Position numbers and translations under genes: made by a program | Notes under the pieces: generated by a model | What the model saw: only the letters and a program-made list of their open reading frames with translations | Database searches by the model: none | Told to the model about the DNA's origin: nothing | NCBI RefSeq assembly: GCF_965342175.1 | Contig: NZ_CBDRBL010000011.1 | Coordinates: 1 to 64,000 of the forward strand | Origin: Actinacidiphila sp965342175 | GTDB taxonomy: Bacteria > Actinomycetota > Actinomycetes > Streptomycetales > Streptomycetaceae | Direction of reading: 5' to 3' | Length of the DNA: 64,000 bases | Part shown: positions 57,280-64,000 of the stretch, piece after piece | Numbering within the stretch: position 1 is the first letter of the stretch | Layout of the letters: every line of letters begins with the position of its first letter

Positions 57280-57921
57280 TCAGGACACCAGCCTTCGGTC
57301 GAGGGCCCCGGCCACCCGGCCGATGCACAATGCGAGAGCGACATAGCAGACCGCCGCGGCGCCGAAGGTGACCATCGCCTGTGCGTATTGCTGGTCCAGC
57401 AACTGCGTCTGGCCGGTGAGTTCGTCGGTCACGCCCACGGCGGCGGCGAGCGAGGAATTGAGCAGTACCGCGATGAGCAGGGAGGCCACCGGCTGGATGA
57501 CCGACCGCAGTGCCTGCGGGAGGATCACCAGGCGGAGGGTCTGGCCGAATCCCAGGCCCAGCGCACGAGCCGCCTCGATCTGTCCACGCGGAACCGCTCT
57601 GACCCCCGACCTCAGCACCTCGCAGAAGAAGGCGGCCCAGTACAGGCCCATCGCGGTCACCGCGGTCCAGAACAGCGAGTAGACCAGCCCGATCTCGGGG
57701 AGCCCGAAAACGAACAGGGTGAGCAGCACGAGCAGCGGGACACTACGGACCGCGGACACGTAGAACCGTCCGAGCAGTCGCAGCGGCACAACCGGGCTGA
57801 CACGGCAGAACGCCAGGAACGCGCCGATCAGTGCCGCGAGGACGAAGGTACAGGCGCTGATCTCCGCGGAGACCAGCAGCCCGTGACCGAACACGCCCAG
57901 GTGGGCGACGACGAAGGTCAT
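57280..57921 (-). CDS. Polar amino-acid ABC transporter permease (second of two)
   Basis: This gene encodes 213 residues, the usual size for a HisQ/HisM-type permease. Membrane helices flank FYVSAVRSVPLLVLLTLFVFGLPEIG, and the EAA loop reads EAARALGLGFGQTLRLVILPQALR, which contacts the ATPase. It starts 6 bases after the binding-protein stop. It forms the membrane channel together with the neighbouring permease. Confidence 0.92.
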   Translation of the reverse strand: MTFVVAHLGVFGHGLLVSAEISACTFVLAALIGAFLAFCRVSPVVPLRLLGRFYVSAVRSVPLLVLLTLFVFGLPEIGLVYSLFWTAVTAMGLYWAAFFCEVLRSGVRAVPRGQIEAARALGLGFGQTLRLVILPQALRSVIQPVASLLIAVLLNSSLAAAVGVTDELTGQTQLLDQQYAQAMVTFGAAAVCYVALALCIGRVAGALDRRLVS

Positions 57922-57927
57922 GACAGA

Positions 57928-58890
57928 TCAGTCGATCGTGGGCGGGGTGGGAGCCGGGCCGGGCACCTGGGTACCGACGGTGGCCTTCCACACCTTCGCC
58001 CAGGTGCCGTCGGCCTCGACCTGCTTCAGCCAGTTGTTGACGAAGGCCTTGAAGTCGGGGTCGTCGAGCGAGAGCCCGATGCCGTAGGGCTCCTGGCTGT
58101 AGGTGCCGGGGAGTACCTCGAGGCCGGGGTTGGACAGTGCGTTGCCCGCGAGGATTCCCTGGTCGAGGACGTAGGCGTCGGCCCGGTGCTGGCTGAGCGC
58201 CTGAACGCACTCGGTGTTGGTCTCGAACAGCTGAATCTTGGCCGAGGGCGCGGCTGCCTTAATGGCCGTCGGCACAGTCGACCCGGATTGGGTGATCACC
58301 GTCTTGCCGGCCAGGTCCGCCAGCGACTTGATGCCCGTGGTCCCCTTACGGACCTGGATGGCAAGGCCGTCGGTGTAGTAGGGGCCTGCGAAGTTGACGA
58401 GCTTCTCGCGCTCGGCAGTGATCGTGTAGGTGGCGAAGACGGCGTCCACCTGGTGGCTCTTCAGCAGCGCCTCGCGCGTCTGTGCGGTGACGTTGACCAG
58501 CTTCGTCGACGGCTTGCCGATGATGTACTTGGCGAGCAGCCGGGACATCGCCGCGTCGAAACCCTCGACCTTGCCGGTCGTCGGGTCGAGCAGGGAGAAG
58601 AGCGCGGCGGTCTGGGTACCGCCAACGGTGAGCGTACCGCGCTCCTTGATCTTGGCCGCGGTGGATCCCGCCGGTATCTGCGAGGCATCGGCCGGCTTCT
58701 CAGCGGCGATCAGCGCATCGATGGCCGATCCGTCGATGGCCGCCGGACGGGCTGCCTTCCCTCCCGGCACGGCCTCGGTCGTCGCGGATCCGCTGGAGCA
58801 GGCGGTCGAGAGCAGGGCGACCGCGGCGAGGGCAGCGGCGGCGGCGGCACGGCCTCTGCTGGTACGGGGGACTTCTCTGGACGTGGTCAT
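57928..58890 (-). CDS. Amino-acid-binding lipoprotein of the ABC importer
   Basis: This gene encodes 320 residues from an ATG with AGGAG 7 bases upstream. The signal peptide ends in lipobox LSTAC (Cys about residue 31), so it is lipid-anchored outside the membrane. The mature part is a bacterial extracellular solute-binding protein family 3 domain: GTLTVGGTQTAALFSLLDPTTGKVEGFDAAMSRLL, then FATYTITAEREKLVNFAGPYYTDGLAI and the Arg region. The segment TECVQALSQHRADAYVLDQGILA is also typical of glutamate/cystine-type binders. Ligand unknown; cystine or a gamma-glutamyl compound would fit the downstream enzymes. Confidence 0.91.
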   Translation of the reverse strand: MTTSREVPRTSRGRAAAAAALAAVALLSTACSSGSATTEAVPGGKAARPAAIDGSAIDALIAAEKPADASQIPAGSTAAKIKERGTLTVGGTQTAALFSLLDPTTGKVEGFDAAMSRLLAKYIIGKPSTKLVNVTAQTREALLKSHQVDAVFATYTITAEREKLVNFAGPYYTDGLAIQVRKGTTGIKSLADLAGKTVITQSGSTVPTAIKAAAPSAKIQLFETNTECVQALSQHRADAYVLDQGILAGNALSNPGLEVLPGTYSQEPYGIGLSLDDPDFKAFVNNWLKQVEADGTWAKVWKATVGTQVPGPAPTPPTID

Positions 58891-59029
58891 GTGCAATCTC
58901 CTGTCGGGATGACGAGTTGGCGGATCGACGTACGAAAACCACGGCGGTCGGCGGTCGGAGCTGTGGCGGAAGCGGGGACAGCCGCTGCAGGAACAGCCGC
59001 GGACCTGGAGGGGCCCATCGGGGTGTCCG

Positions 59030-59821
59030 TCAGTGCTGCAACACCCTCGACAGGAACTCCGTGGCCCGTTCGTGGCCGGGTTGCTCGAAGAAGCGTTTCG
59101 GCGGGGCGATGTCGAGGATTCGGCCCGCGTCCATGAAGACGACCCGGTCGGCGACCTCGCGGGCGAAGCCCATCTCATGCGTGACCACCAGCATGGTCAT
59201 TCCGCTGGACGCCAGCTCGGTGAGCACATTGAGGACTTCCTGGATCATCTCCGGATCCAGGGCCGAGGTGGGCTCGTCGCACAGCAGGACCGACGGTTCC
59301 ATGGCCAGCGCCCTGGCGATGGCGACTCGCTGCTGCTGGCCTCCGGAGAGCTGAGGGGGGTGGGCGTCGGCCTTGTCGGCCAGGCCGACCCGGGCCAGCA
59401 GCCGTCGTCCCCGCTCCTGCGCCTCCGCACGCGACAGGCCGCGCACCTTCACCGGAGCCAGTGCGATGTTCTCCAGGGCCGTCAGGTGCGGAAAAAGATT
59501 GAACGACTGGAAAACCATGCCCGCGTCGGCCCTCAAGCGGGACAGCGCACGCCCCTCGGCCGGCAGGGGGACCCCCGACACCTCGATGGTGCCGGACGAG
59601 ATCGTCTCCAGGCGGTTGACGCAGCGGCAGAGGGTCGATTTCCCTGACCCCGAGGGGCCGATGATCGCCACCACCTCTCCGCTGTGCACGTCCAGACTCA
59701 CATCGTGGAGCACCTGGGCCGTGCCGTAGTACTTGTTCACGCCCCGCAGACGCACCAGCGGGGCTCGGTCCGCCCCCGCGGCGGCGGAAGAGGCCACGGG
59801 GTTGTCAGAGGGTTCGATCAC
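59030..59821 (-). CDS. Polar amino-acid ABC transporter ATPase
   Basis: This gene encodes 263 residues from a GTG with AGGAG 9 bases upstream. All ABC motifs are intact: Walker A GPSGSGKST, Q-loop VFQSFNLFPHLTALEN, signature LSGGQQQRVAIARALA, Walker B VLLCDEPTSALD and switch His in VVTHEMGFAREVADR. It is of the GlnQ/HisP type. It is the first gene of the minus-strand operon and is divergent from the LysR gene; the binding-protein start lies 139 bases downstream. Confidence 0.94.
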   Translation of the reverse strand: MIEPSDNPVASSAAAGADRAPLVRLRGVNKYYGTAQVLHDVSLDVHSGEVVAIIGPSGSGKSTLCRCVNRLETISSGTIEVSGVPLPAEGRALSRLRADAGMVFQSFNLFPHLTALENIALAPVKVRGLSRAEAQERGRRLLARVGLADKADAHPPQLSGGQQQRVAIARALAMEPSVLLCDEPTSALDPEMIQEVLNVLTELASSGMTMLVVTHEMGFAREVADRVVFMDAGRILDIAPPKRFFEQPGHERATEFLSRVLQH

Positions 59822-59948
59822 AACGGGGCTCCTGCGATACAGCGCCGAGACAGCCTGTCGAGGGCCAATTCCAGTCGATCACCCGCGCATATGTCCAACG
59901 GGTCATTTTTCGTGGACTCATCAAAAGTCTTTATGGTTTCATCTGCGT
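59822..59948. promoter_or_regulatory. Divergent promoter region between the importer operon and LysR gene
   Basis: An imperfect dyad ATATGTCCA ... TGGACTCAT has its cores GTCCA at 59893-59897 and TGGAC at 59913-59917. It sits over an A/T-richer stretch (59905-59940) in the middle of the spacer, as LysR-type binding sites usually do. Confidence 0.4.
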
Positions 59949-60935
59949 GTGGACGTACAGCAGCTTCGCGTGCTCGCCGAGGTCTCGCGCACCGGCTCCT
60001 ACACAGCCGCGGCCCAGGCCTTGGGCTACACCCAGCCCGCGGTGAGCTACCAGATGCGCCGCCTGCAGCAGTCCGTGGGTGCCCCGTTGGTCGTGCGCGT
60101 CGGGCGGGGGCTGCAACTCACCGAGATAGGGCACGCGCTGGTCCGCCACGCCGACACGATCTTCTCTGCTCTCAGAGCGGCCGACCAGGAGATCTCCGCG
60201 ACCGTCGCGCGCAGGGGCGGCCTGGTGCGCCTGGTGGCCTTCCAGAGCAGCTGCGTCACGCTCATGCCACGCGTCATCGAACGGCTGGGCACACTGAGTC
60301 CGGATATCCGCATCACCCTGACGCAGGCTGAACCGATCGACGCGCGGAAACTGATCAGGAGCGGCGAGGGAGAACTCGGCCTGCTCTGCAACTGGGAGAA
60401 CGAAAGCCTGCCGGAGGGAGAGGAGACCATGCTCCGGCTGGAACTGTTCACCGACCGCCGTTGCGTCCTCATGCGCGAGGATCACCCCCTGGCCGGCCAG
60501 GAGACCATCCACCTCGCCGACCTGGCGGACAGCGACTGGGTGATGGAGAGCATCCGGGACCGCTTCACGGCCGCATGCACCAACCTGGGTTTCTCACCCC
60601 GCGTGGTCGCCACGGTGGACGATGCACTGGCCATCCAGACCCTCGTGGCCTCCGGGCTCGGTATCAGTCTGATGAACGAACTGGCCCTGCGTTCCTACGT
60701 CGTTCCCGGGCTCGTCCATCGCCCGCTGAAGAGCTGGCCGCTTCGTCGCACCTACCTGCTCCTGTGGCCGGACATGCTCCAGGTCCCTGCGGTAGCCGCT
60801 ACGATCCGGGCGGTGCAGTCCGTGGTCCGGTCCGAGTGGGAGCCTGTCTGGGGCCCGGAGAAACCAGCGGCCGACGGCACCCCGATCATCGACCTGGCCC
60901 CCCGGTGTGATGGGCCCGCGGGGGCCCATCCGTGA
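59949..60935 (+). CDS. LysR-family regulator
   Basis: This gene encodes 328 residues from GTG 59949, which puts VDVQQLRVLAEVSRTGSYTAAAQALGYTQPAVS at the N-terminus as expected for LysR proteins; no good ribosome binding site precedes it, so the transcript may be leaderless or nearly so. The winged helix-turn-helix occupies residues 1-60 and the LysR substrate-binding domain about 85-290, with VRLVAFQSSCVTLMPRVI and ASGLGISLMNELAL. Its position divergent to the amino-acid importer suggests it controls that operon in response to a sulfur or amino-acid signal. Confidence 0.9.
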   Translation: MDVQQLRVLAEVSRTGSYTAAAQALGYTQPAVSYQMRRLQQSVGAPLVVRVGRGLQLTEIGHALVRHADTIFSALRAADQEISATVARRGGLVRLVAFQSSCVTLMPRVIERLGTLSPDIRITLTQAEPIDARKLIRSGEGELGLLCNWENESLPEGEETMLRLELFTDRRCVLMREDHPLAGQETIHLADLADSDWVMESIRDRFTAACTNLGFSPRVVATVDDALAIQTLVASGLGISLMNELALRSYVVPGLVHRPLKSWPLRRTYLLLWPDMLQVPAVAATIRAVQSVVRSEWEPVWGPEKPAADGTPIIDLAPRCDGPAGAHP

Positions 60936-61307
60936 ACCGCGGTGGCCCGGGGGATGCGTGCGGTCACTGGGCGACTCCGAGGAGCTGACCGCCCGCGCGC
61001 GCCGGTCCCGCGGGATGAGGCGGGACCGGGCGACCGGACCCTCCCGCACCGCGGTGAGGGGATCCACGCGGGGACGAAGAAGCCCCCGAAGACAAAGCAC
61101 GCCCCAACCCGGAAGTCCAGGGTGGGACGCCCGTCGTGGCGCCGTCAGCTGGTACCGGCACCAATACCGGGATGAGCCCGGCCGCGCACGTCATGCGGTG
61201 GCGCAACCGCCTCGCCGCCCCGTGACCGGGTCCCGTCGCGCGCTGCCCCGCCCGCTGCGCGACGCCGCCCGGTGACGGCGCGGCGCGATCCGGGTACCGT
61301 ACGCGCA
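60936..61307. other. Gap between LysR and phosphoesterase genes
   Basis: Nothing recognisable in 372 bases. TACCGT (61297-61302, just before ATG 61308) and the absence of a ribosome binding site suggest that the phosphoesterase mRNA could be leaderless. No clear terminator for the LysR gene was found. Confidence 0.4.
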
Positions 61308-62210
61308 ATGCGGATCCTGCATCTCTCGGACACCCACCTCGACCGTTTCGGCTCACCGCAGGCGGGTGGGGTCAACGCGAGGGAGTCGCTGCGCGGACTG
61401 CTCAACGACCTCGAGCCGGTGGCGGACATCGACGTCATCGTCATCAGCGGCGACATCGCCGACGACGGGTCGCTGGACGCGTACCTCTCCGTGCGCGACA
61501 TCGTCCGGGACTTCGCCCTGCGCCGCCAGGCACCGGTGTTCTACAGCACGGGCAACCACGACGAGCGGCGCGCCTTCGCCCGGGCGCTGGGCAGCGGGCA
61601 CCTGCGCCCGGACGGCCGCAACCACGCCCTGACGATGCTCACCTCGCCCGCCGGGGAGCGGGCGGCCGTGAGCCTGGTGGACGGCTACCGCTTCGTCACG
61701 CTCGACTCGCTCGTGCCCGGGATGGGTTACGGCCTGCTCGGCGGGGCGCAGCTCGCCTGGCTGAGGGAGGTCCTGTCCGTACCGGCCCCCATGGGCAGCG
61801 TGCTGGTGCTGCACCATCCGCCGATCACGCTCGACGTCGAGGTGCAGCGTGCGCTGGGCCTGCGCAACCCCGGTGAGCTGGCCGACGCGATCCGCGGCAC
61901 GGACGTCCGGCTGATCCTCTGCGGCCACTTCCACCTCCAACTGTCCGGGCACCTGGAGTCCGTGCCGGTGTCGGTGACGCCCGGGGTCGTCGGCCGGGTC
62001 GACCTGACCGCGCCGACCGGCACCGAGCGCGCCGTCCGGGGAGCCTCCGCGACCTTGGTCGAGATCGGCGCCCACGGCGGGCCGCTGATCCACACCCTGC
62101 ACGCGCGCGACCCACGCGCCGGCGAAACGATCTACGAGCTCGACCGGCAGGAGGTCCGTACGATCATCGAACGCCTGGGACCGGGCGCCCGGACCGAGCA
62201 CGGCGGCTGA
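61308..62210 (+). CDS. Calcineurin-like metallophosphoesterase, CpdA-type
   Basis: This gene encodes 300 residues from ATG 61308. The class III phosphodiesterase signature is complete: DxH in LSDTHLD (residues 6-12), GD in VISGDIADD, GNHDE, H-H in VLHHPPI and GHxH in LCGHFHLQ. These bind the two metals of 3',5'-cyclic-nucleotide phosphodiesterases (CpdA) and related enzymes. It is probably cytoplasmic, since it has no signal peptide. Substrate, cAMP or another phosphodiester, cannot be told from sequence. It stands alone. Confidence 0.9.
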   Translation: MRILHLSDTHLDRFGSPQAGGVNARESLRGLLNDLEPVADIDVIVISGDIADDGSLDAYLSVRDIVRDFALRRQAPVFYSTGNHDERRAFARALGSGHLRPDGRNHALTMLTSPAGERAAVSLVDGYRFVTLDSLVPGMGYGLLGGAQLAWLREVLSVPAPMGSVLVLHHPPITLDVEVQRALGLRNPGELADAIRGTDVRLILCGHFHLQLSGHLESVPVSVTPGVVGRVDLTAPTGTERAVRGASATLVEIGAHGGPLIHTLHARDPRAGETIYELDRQEVRTIIERLGPGARTEHGG

Positions 62211-62474
62211 CCTCATGCGGGTGTCCCGCCGTTGCTCCCACCCGCTTCCCTGGCGACTCCTGACGCCGTCCGCTCGACGGCGGGTCAGGAGGGGCCCGGG
62301 CCGCCCCGGCCTGCCCCTTTCCGTAAAGATCCGCCCATATGTTGGGCCGTTCTCGTGATGCGCCGAGTCCGGGTGAACGGGGGCGGCCGGCGGGCCGTAC
62401 AGGCTTGTCGGCGGCCCGGGCTCTCCCGTCCGGGTCGCCGTCCCTCACTGTGGCTCGCTCGGAAGGAACGTCGG

Positions 62475-64000
62475 GTGTCGCTCTCCAGCGCTCATCAGCG
62501 ACCGTCAAGGGACCAGGCGGCGTCGACGGAGCGACAGCCCCCGGACGGGACCCCGTCGAAGACGGCCGAAGCGGAGCCGGGGGAGCCGGCGGAAGCGGCA
62601 GAAGCGGATTCACCCGCCCCGGAGGCAGCCGCCGGCGGCGGTGCGGAGGAGGAACAGGGCACGCAGGGGGACTCCGGCGCGCCGGGCTCGCCCACCCGCC
62701 GCCGGGAGCGGCATCCGGGCGTCCGGCGCGCCGCGTCGTGGAGCCTCACGGCCCTCGCCGCCGTCCTGGTGCTCTCCGCCTTCCTGATGCCCGATCGGCT
62801 CTCCCGTCTGACCGTCTCGCATTTCGCCCGTGTCCCGGCGGAGCCGATCCTGCTGGCCGCCCTGCTGCTCGTGCTGCCGCCCCGGCCGCGGCGCGCGGTG
62901 GCGGTGCTGACCGGTGTCGTCCTCGGTTGCCTGCTCGTCCTCGACTGCGTGGACATGGGCTTCCACCAGACGCTGCGGCGCCCCTTCCACCTGCTGTTCG
63001 ACTGGCCGCTGTTCGCCGACGGGCTGTCGTTCCTGAAGGACTCGGCCGGGCGGAAGACCGCGTACGGCGCGCTGGCCGCGGCCCTGGTCGCCGTCCTCGC
63101 CCTGCTCGTCCTGATGCCGCTGGCGGTGGTGCGGCTCACCAAGGTGATGGCGCGGCACTCCCCGGTGGCACGCCGCGGCGCCCTGGTCGCCGGCGTGGTC
63201 TGGATGACGTGCGCGACCCTCGGCATCCAGGTCGCCGGGACGAACCTCGCCGCCAGGAACGCCAGTCTGCGGGTGCGGGGCCACGTCGATCTGGTGCGGC
63301 AGGGCCTGGCCGACCAGAAGGCGTTCGCGACGAAGCTTGCCGACGACCCGTTCGCGAAGCTCCCGCCCGAGCGCCTGCTGTCCGGACTGCGCGGCAAGGA
63401 CGTCATCTTCACGTTCGTCGAGAGCTACGGACGCGGCGCGGTCGAGGACCCGGCGCTGGCCACGGGGATCGACGCGGTGCTCCGCGACGGCACCCGCCGG
63501 CTCGCCGACGCGGGGTTCTCCGCCCGCAGCGGCTGGCTGAGCTCCCCCGTCACCGGAGGGGGCAGTTGGCTCGCCCACACCACCTTCCTGTCCGGGCTGT
63601 GGGTCCCGGACCAGCAGCGCTACCGCTATGTGAGTTCCAGCGACCGGATGACCCTGACCAGCGCCTTCAAACGCACCGGCGACTTCCGGACGGTCGGCAT
63701 GATGCCCGGCGTCACCCGGGCGTGGCCAGAGGGCCGGTTCTTCGGCCTGGACCACGTCCACGACTCGCGCGGCATGGGCTACCGGGGGCCCAAGTTCAGC
63801 TGGTCGCCGGTGCCCGACCAGTACACACTGTCGGCCTTCGAGCGCCTGGAGCACCGGAAGGCGGCCCGCCGGCCGATGATGTCGGAGGTCGTCCTGGTCT
63901 CGAGCCACACCCCGTGGGCCCCGATCCCCCGCATGATCGACTGGGACCGGGTCGGCGACGGCTCGGCCTACCACGCCGTCAAGAAGGAGGGCAGGGACCC
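62475..64000 (+). CDS. Membrane-anchored sulfatase/alkaline-phosphatase-superfamily protein, 3' end outside window
   Basis: The GTG at 62475 has GGAAGGA 7 bases upstream. The gene is open to the window end (508 codons). An acidic, Ala/Pro-rich cytoplasmic head of about 85 residues is followed by about four membrane helices (about 90-225: SLTALAAVLVLSAFLMP, ILLAALLLVLPP, AVAVLTGVVLGCLLVL, LAAALVAVLALLVLMPL), then an extracellular domain. That domain begins DVIFTFVESYGRGAV, the metal-binding start of the sulfatase/LtaS-like fold, and continues with GGGSWLAHTTFLSG, where a catalytic Thr would lie, and VVLVSSHTPWAPIP. It may transfer or remove a phospho- or sulfo-group on cell-envelope material. 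Confidence 0.85.
   Translation, partial: MSLSSAHQRPSRDQAASTERQPPDGTPSKTAEAEPGEPAEAAEADSPAPEAAAGGGAEEEQGTQGDSGAPGSPTRRRERHPGVRRAASWSLTALAAVLVLSAFLMPDRLSRLTVSHFARVPAEPILLAALLLVLPPRPRRAVAVLTGVVLGCLLVLDCVDMGFHQTLRRPFHLLFDWPLFADGLSFLKDSAGRKTAYGALAAALVAVLALLVLMPLAVVRLTKVMARHSPVARRGALVAGVVWMTCATLGIQVAGTNLAARNASLRVRGHVDLVRQGLADQKAFATKLADDPFAKLPPERLLSGLRGKDVIFTFVESYGRGAVEDPALATGIDAVLRDGTRRLADAGFSARSGWLSSPVTGGGSWLAHTTFLSGLWVPDQQRYRYVSSSDRMTLTSAFKRTGDFRTVGMMPGVTRAWPEGRFFGLDHVHDSRGMGYRGPKFSWSPVPDQYTLSAFERLEHRKAARRPMMSEVVLVSSHTPWAPIPRMIDWDRVGDGSAYHAVKKEGRD

Overview
The window is typical Streptomyces-type actinobacterial chromosome. It is very GC-rich, with strong G/C bias at third codon positions. GTG starts are frequent behind GGAGG-type ribosome binding sites, stop/start overlaps (ATGA, GTGA) are common, and there are Tat-like signals, lipoboxes and 14-helix MFS exporters. 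I saw no rRNA, tRNA or CRISPR array. The window mixes compact metabolic operons with accessory DNA containing pseudogenes, IS fragments and two giant genes.

0.7-2 kb: a small Imm35/YrhB-like protein and, on the other strand, a 259-residue protein that I read as two fused histone folds, H2A-like then H2B-like. 2-18.2 kb: a divergent L-fucose island. The minus-strand arm carries a GH95 alpha-L-fucosidase, an RbsABC-type sugar importer, an SDR dehydrogenase and L-fuconate dehydratase. The plus-strand arm carries a FadR-type GntR regulator, 2,4-diketo-3-deoxy-L-fuconate hydrolase, an L-fucose dehydrogenase-type aldo/keto reductase, an L-fuconolactonase-type amidohydrolase, and then larA-larB-larC-larE. 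Together they encode release and uptake of fucose, the complete non-phosphorylative route to pyruvate plus L-lactate, and a nickel-pincer lactate racemase with the enzymes that build its cofactor.

18.7-27.1 kb and 47.7-53.8 kb: two giant minus-strand genes (2824 and about 2041 aa) that are paralogues of each other. They are rich in beta-type repeats, have no signal peptide, and end in related tails. Only the first carries an N-terminal module with a metzincin-like HExxHxxGxxD motif. 27.1-33.3 kb: a scarred region with a decayed mscS fragment, truncated livG and livF, and two ISAs1-type fragments sharing an 18-bp inverted sequence. The IS pieces bracket an intact TetR / SDR / MFS cassette.

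34-43.8 kb: two large secreted subtilases, each followed by a decayed copy of the same C-terminal segment, then a small secreted protein and an MscS channel. 44.2-47.5 kb: an RHS remnant, a GNAT acetyltransferase, and a TetR regulator divergent from an MFS exporter with two phased operators between them. 54.2-60.9 kb: a probable sulfur/amino-acid operon with polar amino-acid ABC importer, EgtC-like glutamine amidotransferase and Cds1-like PLP enzyme, divergent from a LysR regulator. 61.3-64 kb: a cyclic-nucleotide-type phosphoesterase and the start of a membrane-anchored sulfatase-superfamily protein that runs off the window.
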